This document shows, one piece after another, positions 19,841 through 27,604 of a stretch of 53,243 nucleotides of DNA. The translations under genes were made by a program, and so were the position numbers. The notes below the pieces were generated by a model. That model searched no databases. It saw only the letters and a list, made by a program, of their open reading frames with translations, and had not been told where the DNA came from. This stretch comes from Dehalococcoidia bacterium. GTDB lineage: Bacteria; Chloroflexota; Dehalococcoidia; Dehalococcoidales; BS750m-G39. How positions within the stretch are numbered: position 1 is the first letter of the stretch; each line of letters begins with the position of its first letter. The stretch spans positions 1-53,243 of the forward strand of contig JAUWIX010000006.1 in assembly GCA_030608005.1 (NCBI GenBank). The letters run 5' to 3'.

Positions 19841-21103
19841 ATGAATATAGGCGAATTAGAAAACAAAAGCAGAGACGAGCTGATTGAGCTAGCCAAGGGG
19901 ATGAGCGTCTCCAGCTATACTAACCTCAAGAAGCAAGAGCTGGTGATGCGCTTGCTTCAGGCGTATGCTGAGCAACAGGGCTTTATCTTCTGTGGCGGCA
20001 TTCTGGAGATTACAGGGGAGGGTTATGGATTCTTAAGGCAAAACAGTCTGTTGCCCAGCTCGGCTGATGTCTATATCTCCCAGTCTCAAATCCGGCGCTT
20101 TGGTCTGCGCACCGGTGATATGGTTGCTGGTCAGGGCAGACCACCCAAAAATGGCGAGAGATACTACGGTCTGGTGAGGGTAGAGGCAATTAACGAGATG
20201 AACCCCGAGCTAGCCAAGAGCCGCCCCTCCTTTGGTTCACTCACCCCCACCTTCCCCGATAAATTAATCAACCTGGAGACCAAACCAGATGACCTGTCCA
20301 CCCGGCTTATGAACCTCATTGCCCCCATTGGACGAGGGCAACGAGGCTTGATTGTATCGCCACCCAAAGCGGGTAAGACGGTGCTCTTAAAATCCATAGC
20401 CAATGCCACCACCGCTAACTATAATGATATTCACCTGATGGTATGCCTCATTGGCGAGCGACCGGAGGAGGTTACCGATATGAGGCGCTCGGTCAAGGGG
20501 GAGGTGATATCTTCCACCTTTGATGAGCCGGTGGAGAATCACACCCGTGTCGCCGAGCTGGCGCTGGAGAGAGCCAAGCGAATGGTGGAAAGCGGCAAGG
20601 ATGTGGTCATTCTTCTTGATGGCATTACCCGCCTCACCCGCTCATATAATCTGGTTATGCCCCCCAGTGGTCGCACCCTATCGGGTGGTATTGACCCGGC
20701 TGCCCTTCATCCATCCAAGCGCTTCTTTGGTGCTGCCCGCAATATGGATGAGGGAGGCAGCCTGACCATCATCGCCACCTGCCTTATTGATACCGGCAGC
20801 CGCATGGATGAGGTCATCTATGAGGAGTTCAAGGGAACGGGGAATATGGAGCTTCACCTTGACCGCCGATTAGCTGAGCGCCGAATCTTCCCGGCAATGA
20901 ATATTGAGCGCAGTGGCACCAGGCGGGAGGAGCTTTTGCTGGATGAGGAGACGGTAAAGCAGGTATGGCTGCTGAGGCGCATGGTAGGCATGATTGCCTC
21001 CGACTCCGTCAACTTCACTGAGACCACGGAGCGAGTGCTTGACCGCCTGCGCAGGACAAAGTCCAACGCCGAGTTCCTGGCTTCGCTGACTAAGGAGACA
21101 TAG
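19841..21103 (+). CDS. rho: Transcription termination factor Rho
   Basis: [40 protein letters not shown]. Start set to 19841 ([10 protein letters not shown]) behind gggggagg rather than 19817. Confidence 0.96.
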   Translation: MNIGELENKSRDELIELAKGMSVSSYTNLKKQELVMRLLQAYAEQQGFIFCGGILEITGEGYGFLRQNSLLPSSADVYISQSQIRRFGLRTGDMVAGQGRPPKNGERYYGLVRVEAINEMNPELAKSRPSFGSLTPTFPDKLINLETKPDDLSTRLMNLIAPIGRGQRGLIVSPPKAGKTVLLKSIANATTANYNDIHLMVCLIGERPEEVTDMRRSVKGEVISSTFDEPVENHTRVAELALERAKRMVESGKDVVILLDGITRLTRSYNLVMPPSGRTLSGGIDPAALHPSKRFFGAARNMDEGGSLTIIATCLIDTGSRMDEVIYEEFKGTGNMELHLDRRLAERRIFPAMNIERSGTRREELLLDEETVKQVWLLRRMVGMIASDSVNFTETTERVLDRLRRTKSNAEFLASLTKET

Positions 21104-21112
21104 AATTTCTTA

Positions 21113-21205
21113 TGAACCCCATCCCCTTTATCCCCTTCCCCTTATCAAGGGGAAGGGGAAGGTAAGTTTTAGAGGGCTAACGCCCTCTAAAACTCCCTAT
21201 GAAGC
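21113..21205. repeat. Dispersed modular palindromic element, copy L4
   Basis: aaccccatcccctttatccccttccccttatcaaggggaaggggaagg and hairpin ttttagagggc-taac-gccctctaaaa. Confidence 0.8.
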
Positions 21206-21322
21206 AACCTCTTTCCTCCCACCCTAAAAAGGTTTTGGGGGGGTAAATTAAGGGAGTGTCAACTTATAGCCTAACCAAACAGGGGTTGTTTCGTTATAAC
21301 ATAATAGAAATCCCCAAGGCGT

Positions 21323-21350
21323 TTGACAAATGGCGAATTTATGTTATATA
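21323..21350 (+). promoter_or_regulatory. Promoter cassette copy 1 (before collagen-like lipoprotein 1)
   Basis: TTGACA (21323-21328)-N16 aatggcgaatttatgt-TATATA (21345-21350). Confidence 0.65.
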
Positions 21351-21417
21351 TATTAGTAGGAAATACTAATTGCTGGGGTATAATAAAAACCAGCTAAAGG
21401 AGGAGGTAAGAGGTAAA

Positions 21418-22263
21418 ATGAAGGTAGTTGGTAAGATACTCGCTTTTTTGGTAATTATAGCTCTAATTGTGGTGCCGCTGGCGGCTTGTGGTGGAGCGCC
21501 AGGAGCATCAGGTTCACCGGGACCAATGGGAGCGCAGGGACCGCAGGGAGAGCCAGGTCCAATGGGACCGCCGGGCTCAGAGGGTGACTGGTCTTTCCCC
21601 GATAGTGCGGTGACCTCATCTAAGATAGCCAGTAACTCAGTGACCACGGCTAAAATCCGAGATGGCACGATAATAGATGAGGACATCGACGACGATGCTG
21701 CCATTGCGTGGTCAAAGATGGCAGCACTTCAGTCGGCTCATATATTAGTTGGGAGTGCTGGCGTGGCTACAGATGTCGCCGTTAGTGGGGATATTAGTCT
21801 AGCCAGCGACGGCACAATGACAATTGCCAATGATGCCGTGACCACGGCTAAGATATTCGATAACACCATCACTGCTGCCGACATAGCCACCAGTGCTGTG
21901 ACCACGAATGAAATCCTCAACGGAACAATCCTTAGGGAGGATATAGCTAACAATGCCGTGGGCTCACAGCAGATCGGGAGTGGCGCAGTGGAGTCGATTG
22001 ATATAGCTACCGGCGCCGTGACATATGCTAAGCTATCAAGCGGTTCCATAGACTCTAGAGCATCCACAGCGAGTGACGGCACTATAATCTCCCACAGCCT
22101 AGCCGCCTCGCCAACCCTGGTTGTAGCCACCGGAAGCGTTGCTGGAGAAATAGTGTCGGTCACAGCGATAACCCCCACCACCTTCACGATAGCGATTAAA
22201 AAGGCTGATGGCACTACTGCGGGCACAACCCAGACTATCTACTGGATAGCTATTAAAAAGTAA
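21418..22263 (+). CDS. Collagen-like lipoprotein with tail-fibre-like AVTTAKI repeats
   Basis: Lipobox VPLAAC, about ten GXY triplets, pseudo-repeats (AVTTAKIFDNTITAADIATSAVTTNEI...). RBS aaaggaggagg before ATG 21418. Confidence 0.85.
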   Translation: MKVVGKILAFLVIIALIVVPLAACGGAPGASGSPGPMGAQGPQGEPGPMGPPGSEGDWSFPDSAVTSSKIASNSVTTAKIRDGTIIDEDIDDDAAIAWSKMAALQSAHILVGSAGVATDVAVSGDISLASDGTMTIANDAVTTAKIFDNTITAADIATSAVTTNEILNGTILREDIANNAVGSQQIGSGAVESIDIATGAVTYAKLSSGSIDSRASTASDGTIISHSLAASPTLVVATGSVAGEIVSVTAITPTTFTIAIKKADGTTAGTTQTIYWIAIKK

Positions 22264-22303
22264 CCGATAGCGGGTTAGCGGCGACAGGTCAGGTTTGTTC
22301 TTT

Positions 22304-22360
22304 GTCAGCCCAGATAAGGGGTTGACAAATGGCAAAATAGTGATATAGTGTTTAGCGTAG
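22304..22360 (+). promoter_or_regulatory. Promoter cassette copy 2 (before collagen-like lipoprotein 2)
   Basis: gtcagcccagataaggggTTGACAaatggcaaaatagtgaTATAGTgtttagcgtag; -35 22322-22327, -10 22344-22349. Confidence 0.75.
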
Positions 22361-22517
22361 CTAGAAGAGTTGATAGCTATGATGGAATACAAGGTGTTGC
22401 GAGTTTGAAAGCGGAAGGAAAGGACGGAGCAAAACCTTGAAAGAAGGGGGTGATATAGAGGGAAAAAAGCGAGCAGATAAGAGCAACCGGTATCTTGAGA
22501 AGTGTTAAGGAGGTAAA

Positions 22518-23102
22518 ATGAAGAAAGCAGGCAAGATAATTGCCTTTTTGATAGTTATAGCGTTGATTGTGGTGCCGCTGGCGGCTTGTGCTGGACCACC
22601 AGGAGCGTCAGGTTCACCGGGACCAATGGGAGCACAGGGACCGGCAGGACCGCCGGGAGCACAGGGACCACCGGGCTCGGAGGGAATACAGGGACCAGTG
22701 GGACCAAGAGGATTTCCCGGTGAAGATGGTGAAGACGGTGACCTAGGACCGGTAGCCCAGCTAACGGTTTGCATGGTCCCTGAAGAGGCACCGGCGTATT
22801 TACTTATACCCATCTGCGCCGTTCCATGGGAAGATGTTCCCCTGGTAATCCTGGGGGCTTGCTTCCCGCCGGATGCGCTTGTGTTCATAACCTACTGCGA
22901 CGAGAATATCTACTGGGAAGAAGAATATGCTAATGAGTGCGGCGCATTTTATATTGAAACATCTGTACAAGAGGACTTTGGTTATTGGGTGGACGATGTT
23001 ATGTCGGTAAGAGCCTGGGTTGACGATGGCGATGAGGAGTTTGACGAGGATGAAGACGAGCTGTGGGCTAACTGGCCGTTATACATCTATGGCGGGGATT
23101 AG
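22518..23102 (+). CDS. Collagen-like lipoprotein with acidic C-terminal domain
   Basis: Lipobox VPLAAC, about sixteen GXY triplets ([22 protein letters not shown]...), acidic tail; RBS aaggagg. Confidence 0.85.
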   Translation: MKKAGKIIAFLIVIALIVVPLAACAGPPGASGSPGPMGAQGPAGPPGAQGPPGSEGIQGPVGPRGFPGEDGEDGDLGPVAQLTVCMVPEEAPAYLLIPICAVPWEDVPLVILGACFPPDALVFITYCDENIYWEEEYANECGAFYIETSVQEDFGYWVDDVMSVRAWVDDGDEEFDEDEDELWANWPLYIYGGD

Positions 23103-23124
23103 TTGAAAACCCAGCCTATTTGAT

Positions 23125-23182
23125 GTCAGCCCAGATAAGGGGGTTGACAAAAGGCGAAGTTGTGTTATAGTGTTTAGCGTAG
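23125..23182 (+). promoter_or_regulatory. Promoter cassette copy 3 (before BNR paralog 2)
   Basis: gtcagcccagataagggggTTGACAaaaggcgaagttgtgtTATAGTgtttagcgtaga; -35 23144-23149, -10 23166-23171. Confidence 0.75.
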
Positions 23183-23203
23183 ATATTGAAGGAGGTGATG
23201 TTT

Positions 23204-23248
23204 ATGACAAAAGCCCAGAGGCTAGTAAGCCCGAGGGGGAGAGAATGA
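23204..23248 (+). CDS. Candidate 14-aa leader peptide MTKAQRLVSPRGRE
   Basis: Strong SD gaaggaggtgatgttt just before ATG 23204; stop TGA 23246-23248; lies in the 5' leader of BNR paralog 2. Confidence 0.4.
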   Translation: MTKAQRLVSPRGRE

Positions 23249-23276
23249 TAAAAGCAATAGAAACTTAAAACAATCT

Positions 23277-23323
23277 TGTCTCCACAAAGGGGAGATAATT
23301 CTATATCTTTGTTTATGGAGACA
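23277..23323 (+). promoter_or_regulatory. Leader stem-loop upstream of BNR paralog 2
   Basis: TGTCTCCACAAAG (23277-23289) pairs with CTTTGT(ttat)GGAGACA (23307-23323), 13 bp with a 4-nt bulge. Confidence 0.55.
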
Positions 23324-23353
23324 GAAAGATTAAGGAGGATAAATTAGAGGTCG

Positions 23354-26347
23354 ATGAAAAGGAAAATATATAAGATAATGGGTGTGGCGCTGACCCTGGT
23401 GATGGTGCTGAGCCTGTTTGCGTTTGCGGCACCGGTGGCGGCTGACCCAGATGAGAACGAGTGGTCAAAGTTCAGCTACCCCGACGAGGGGTCTGGTGAC
23501 GACTGGTTCTACAACCCCGATATAGACTATGTGGGACCAATAGCCATGACTGTGGACGGCGAGGCGCTCTACTGCGCTGCCTATGATGGTAGTGAGTACC
23601 ATCTGTTCAAGTCGGAAGATGACGGTCGCACCTGGTCCAAGACCGACTACTACGCCGACCTGTATGATGACTACGGAGCAGACCAAATAGTTGATATAGC
23701 CTGCGACAGCGAGGATGCCGATGTCGTCTATGTAGCCGACGCCAACTATGTTTACTGGACTGAGGACGGCGGCGATAAGTGGACGGCAGTAGCCCCCGAA
23801 TCCTGGGTTATTGTGGGTGCACCTGCTGCTATCAACTCCCTTGATGTGGGCTACATCGGCGGCGACCCCTTCGTCTTCGTCAGCACCGGTAATGGAAGCT
23901 ACAACGGCAGTGTTTACTTCATAAATCAGGAGGATTACCTGGCGGGCTGGATTAACATGGATACCCAGTCCCCCTACTCCGGCTATGATGTCTATGCGGT
24001 AAATGTGGCCCCTGACTTTGAGGACAGCCACAAGATATTCGCTGTCATTACTGCTGCTACGCCGCGAACCCTGATTGTGACCAACACCGGCACCGAGGGA
24101 GCGTGGTCGCAGTTTGGCGGCGACTTCTACCTTGTTACCGGCCCACCGTCTAGCAGTCCTATTAAGATTGAGGCTGCCTCTGACATCTGCTTCCCCGGTG
24201 ACTTTGACGACGACGAACTGCTTGTCGGTGTCTCGGGTGCAATTGATGGTACGGGTAGCGTCTACCGGGTGATAGAGGATATAGCTTATGCCTACCGCCT
24301 GGGCAACTATGATAGTACTGTTGACGTTGATATCATCAGCCTGGACATGACGGGCGATGTTGGGGCTACCCTGCTGCTGGCTGGTGCCCAAGACTACAAC
24401 GCTGATATTGATGACTCGGTTGATGTATTCTACAGCACCGATGACGGCGAGGGCTGGGATGCAGCTGGCAAGCTGCCAACGGGCGATAACGGTATGGCTT
24501 ATGTGCTGATGGCTGAGGACTTCGCCGACTCAGGCATTGCCTGGGCGGCAACCTCTGGCGATGAATGCGCAGTATCATACACCATTGATGGTGGAGACCT
24601 GTGGAACCAGATTTCGCTGATTGACACCAATATGGACGGCGAGATACTGTCCTTCTCCTTCTACCCGGACTATGAGGACAGCGGCAAGCTGTTCATGGTG
24701 ACCAACGAAGATTATGGTGACGAAAGCCTGTGGCGGTATGACGGCGAATACTGGGAGCGGGTGGCTCTAGATAATGCGGCGGTCGGTGATGCCCTCCGCT
24801 GGGTAGAGGTATCGCCGGAGATAGGCAACGACGAGACCGTTTACCTTACCAATTGGCCTATGGGTGGTAGTCCAGACATATACCGCTCCACCGATGAGGG
24901 ACAGAGCTGGGATGACCTGCGCTGTCAACCTAATGACTTCTACGGTGGAATAGTAATAGACGAGGACACCGTTCTGGTCGGCGGCAGTGGTGAAGTCTTC
25001 TTGACTGACGACCACGGCAACCGGGTGTGGGACACCATAGGCGCCGATATTGATGGCGACATCTACTGGTTTGCCCGCTACGGCGACAATGTCCTATGTG
25101 CCAGCTTAGACGGTGAGGTAGCCCTGTCTGAGGACCTGGGCGAGAGCTGGGAGGAGCTGGGCGACGGCAGCGTCATTTCTACTGGTGGTTGGGATGATAT
25201 GACCTATGTCGCCTTTGACACCGAGTATGACGAGAACAGCTTTGTCTACGCTGCCTGCGCCGATAGCATATACCGCTTTGAGGTTGGTGAGTCCGACAAC
25301 TGGAAGGACATTGATGATGGTGTAACAGTAGGAGGGTCGCTCTCAGGCATAGCCACTGCTGATGGCTGTCTCTACGTCTCAGATAAAGACGCTGGGGCTG
25401 GCATGTGGCGCTCGGTTGACCCAACGGCAAGCAGTCCGCTGTTTGAGCAGGTAGACTTTGAACTTGGTGCCGGCGCCGAGCTATGGTGGCTGAAGACGAC
25501 CAGCGGGAGCAATGTCCTGTATGCTCTTGACTCGACCAGCTTCCCATTCGATAACACGGAGATAATATGGACCTATGAGGATGCTCTGGTAGGACCGGTA
25601 GTGCTGGATTCGCCGGCTGATGGCGAAGGCGTAGACAGAACAAACAAGCTAACCCTTGCCTGGGAAGGGCTGGATGACGCCGATGACTATGAGGTAAAGT
25701 GCTACGCCGACGAGGACTTCAGGGGTGCCTATAGAGTGTGGAACGCCGATATTGACGATGACGAGCCACTATTGGTTCTGACTGAGGGTGATGGCATAGA
25801 ACCGGGCACTGCCTACTGGTGGAAGGTGAGAGTAGCCGAAGGAGAGCCATTAGTCAGCAAGTGGTCAGTGGTGTGGTCAGCTACTACGGCAATGGGTGCG
25901 GCTCAGTGGAACCCGTTCAGTGGACCGGTCAATGAGTATCCATGGATGGGTGCAACCAATGTTCCGCTGGCACCGACCTTCGCCTGGAATGTGGCTGACT
26001 GGGCTTCTGGCTATGAGTTCGAGCTGGCTGACAACGATGCCTTCAGCGATGCCTTCACCAAGACGCTAACTACCACTGTCTATCAGTATGAGACAGACCT
26101 TGCTTACTTCACTACCTACTACTGGAAGGTGAGAGCAGTTAGTGCGACAGGCACGAGCAACTGGGCAACCGGTGTGTTCACCACTATGGAGAGGCCGGCA
26201 GAAATAATTGCGCCACCTCCACCGGTGCAGATACCACCAACGCCAGCACCGATAACCCCGGCCTGGATATGGGCGATAGTTGTTATTGGTGCAGTTCTAG
26301 TGGTGGCGGTGATTGTCCTGATAGTCATGACCAGGCGAGTACCCTGA
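23354..26347 (+). CDS. Giant secreted BNR/beta-propeller-like protein with FN3-like repeats and C-terminal TM anchor (paralog 2, very acidic)
   Basis: Signal peptide, STDDGEGW/STDEGQSW repeats, TYYWKVRAVSATGTSNWATGVFTT, APPPPVQIPPTPAPITP linker plus TM. Confidence 0.85.
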   Translation: MKRKIYKIMGVALTLVMVLSLFAFAAPVAADPDENEWSKFSYPDEGSGDDWFYNPDIDYVGPIAMTVDGEALYCAAYDGSEYHLFKSEDDGRTWSKTDYYADLYDDYGADQIVDIACDSEDADVVYVADANYVYWTEDGGDKWTAVAPESWVIVGAPAAINSLDVGYIGGDPFVFVSTGNGSYNGSVYFINQEDYLAGWINMDTQSPYSGYDVYAVNVAPDFEDSHKIFAVITAATPRTLIVTNTGTEGAWSQFGGDFYLVTGPPSSSPIKIEAASDICFPGDFDDDELLVGVSGAIDGTGSVYRVIEDIAYAYRLGNYDSTVDVDIISLDMTGDVGATLLLAGAQDYNADIDDSVDVFYSTDDGEGWDAAGKLPTGDNGMAYVLMAEDFADSGIAWAATSGDECAVSYTIDGGDLWNQISLIDTNMDGEILSFSFYPDYEDSGKLFMVTNEDYGDESLWRYDGEYWERVALDNAAVGDALRWVEVSPEIGNDETVYLTNWPMGGSPDIYRSTDEGQSWDDLRCQPNDFYGGIVIDEDTVLVGGSGEVFLTDDHGNRVWDTIGADIDGDIYWFARYGDNVLCASLDGEVALSEDLGESWEELGDGSVISTGGWDDMTYVAFDTEYDENSFVYAACADSIYRFEVGESDNWKDIDDGVTVGGSLSGIATADGCLYVSDKDAGAGMWRSVDPTASSPLFEQVDFELGAGAELWWLKTTSGSNVLYALDSTSFPFDNTEIIWTYEDALVGPVVLDSPADGEGVDRTNKLTLAWEGLDDADDYEVKCYADEDFRGAYRVWNADIDDDEPLLVLTEGDGIEPGTAYWWKVRVAEGEPLVSKWSVVWSATTAMGAAQWNPFSGPVNEYPWMGATNVPLAPTFAWNVADWASGYEFELADNDAFSDAFTKTLTTTVYQYETDLAYFTTYYWKVRAVSATGTSNWATGVFTTMERPAEIIAPPPPVQIPPTPAPITPAWIWAIVVIGAVLVVAVIVLIVMTRRVP

Positions 26348-26395
26348 TTAAAACCTGGTTCGGGCTAAAGGGATAATACCTTAGCCGGATACCTC

Positions 26396-26430
26396 GGAGC
26401 CCCCCGCAGAGCGGGGGGCTCCTCTTTTTT
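26396..26430 (+). terminator. Intrinsic terminator of BNR paralog 2 (copy A of duplicated unit)
   Basis: GGAGCCCCCCGC-AGA-GCGGGGGGCTCC then ctctttttt. Confidence 0.95.
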
Positions 26431-26527
26431 TAGAGATTGCTTACCAAAGTCACCAAGATTTGACTATATACCCTTATCTGCTATATAGTTTTATGTACTA
26501 AGGAGAATAAACTAACATTAACTTATA

Positions 26528-26773
26528 ATGCCTCTAGATATACCTATATATTTTACCAGACATGCCAGAAATAGGATGCGCTGGCGTGGCATATCTGAGG
26601 CAGATGTAAAGCTCTGTTTAGCAAATTCAGAGCAAGCAAAAACAAGAAGACTGGGAAAGATTAATGCTTGGCGAAAGTTCGGTGATAGATTTTTAAGGGT
26701 TACCTATCGCAGGGAAAGTAAACGGCTGGTAATTATTACCGCTGTGATGAAAAGGAGGTTAAGCGGGAACTGA
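26528..26773 (+). CDS. DUF4258 family protein, candidate toxin of a two-gene module
   Basis: FTRHARNRMRWRGISEADVKLCL...GDRFLRVTYRRESKRLVIITAVMKRR. Confidence 0.8.
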   Translation: MPLDIPIYFTRHARNRMRWRGISEADVKLCLANSEQAKTRRLGKINAWRKFGDRFLRVTYRRESKRLVIITAVMKRRLSGN

Positions 26774-26982
26774 TGAAGATAGAGTATGACCGTGAAGCTG
26801 ATGCGTTATATATACAATTGCGTGAAGTAGTGGTAGAAGATAACCTAGATATTGAGGAAGGGGTCACAGTAGATTTAGACGCCAGCGGTCACATTGTGGG
26901 AATCGAAATTCTAGATGCCAGCACCCGGATGAGCACTCAAGAGCTAAGTAAGGTAGCCATCGAAAACCTGCTCCCCGTATAA
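26773..26982 (+). CDS. DUF2283 family protein, candidate antitoxin
   Basis: MKIEYDREADALYIQLRE...VDLDASGHIVGIEILDAS; TGATG overlap with the upstream gene. Confidence 0.88.
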   Translation: MKIEYDREADALYIQLREVVVEDNLDIEEGVTVDLDASGHIVGIEILDASTRMSTQELSKVAIENLLPV

Positions 26983-27027
26983 AAACCAGATTCTAGCTTG
27001 AAGGATAATACCTTAGCCGGATACCTT

Positions 27028-27062
27028 GGAGCCCCCCGCAGAGCGGGGGGCTCCCTCTTTTT
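27028..27062 (+). terminator. Intrinsic terminator, copy B of duplicated unit
   Basis: GGAGCCCCCCGC-AGA-GCGGGGGGCTCC then ctcttttt; same hairpin as 26396. Confidence 0.95.
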
Positions 27063-27074
27063 AATCCCTTTACC

Positions 27075-27215
27075 AAACAACCCCTCACCCTTCAGGTTTT
27101 TATTAGGTAACCCTCCCCCTTTATGCACCCTAAAAAATCCTTGATTTTTCAGGGAACCCGCTTAATCCCCCTCCCTTGATAAGGGAGGGGGAAGGTTGGA
27201 GGGGCTACGCCCATG
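27075..27215. repeat. Dispersed modular palindromic element, copy L5 (degenerate)
   Basis: ccctccccctttatgcaccc... and ccccctcccttgataagggaggggg. Confidence 0.6.
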
Positions 27216-27296
27216 ATAAAATCCTAAATACAAAGCACTAATAACCAAATGACCAAAATGGTTTTGAATTTTGAATTTCCTCTGAAGGGGGATGCT

Positions 27297-27560
27297 CTAG
27301 TTCAGATAGATAGGTGACACAGATTATCATGTTTCGTTTCTCCGTGGCATTGACCCCATCCCCTCCCTGTTTTTAACTTATCTCTTTCTTCACACTGAAC
27401 CCTCCCTATAGGGGCGCTAGCCCCTCTTAAACACCTCGGAGAACAGAGAGTCAAGGAGAGGCGAAGCCTCTCTTATAATAACCATTCCCCCTCCCTTAGA
27501 TAAGGGAGGGGGACAAAGGGGGAGGGTTGTAAAATACTAAGGGGGTGAGGTAGATAAATA
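27297..27560. repeat. Dispersed modular palindromic element, copy L6
   Basis: Left 67 bp ctagttcagatagataggtgacacagattatcatgtttcg... nearly identical to L3; inner hairpins ggggcgctagcccc and gagaggcgaagcctctc; right module gggggtgaggtagataaat. Confidence 0.85.
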
Positions 27561-27568
27561 TCACAGTA

Positions 27569-27597
27569 TTGACTTCCACCTAGGGCAAGGGTAGAAT
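27569..27597 (+). promoter_or_regulatory. Promoter of BNR paralog 3, candidate leaderless
   Basis: TTGACT (27569-27574)-N17-TAGAAT (27592-27597); ATG at 27605, no SD. Confidence 0.6.
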
Positions 27598-27604
27598 TTG
27601 CCAT

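Noticed and set aside
21738-22226. 162-aa and other Pro-rich minus-strand ORFs opposite the collagen-like genes
   Set aside because: Produced by reading GXY codons on the opposite strand; no independent support.
23465-24391. 308-aa minus-strand ORF opposite BNR paralog 2
   Set aside because: Shadow ORF produced by GAC/GAT-rich codons of an acidic protein; no start context or domain.
26528-26982. RelE/BrnT-type assignment of the DUF4258 gene
   Set aside because: Sequence fits DUF4258 better; RelE or BrnT identity cannot be supported by eye.
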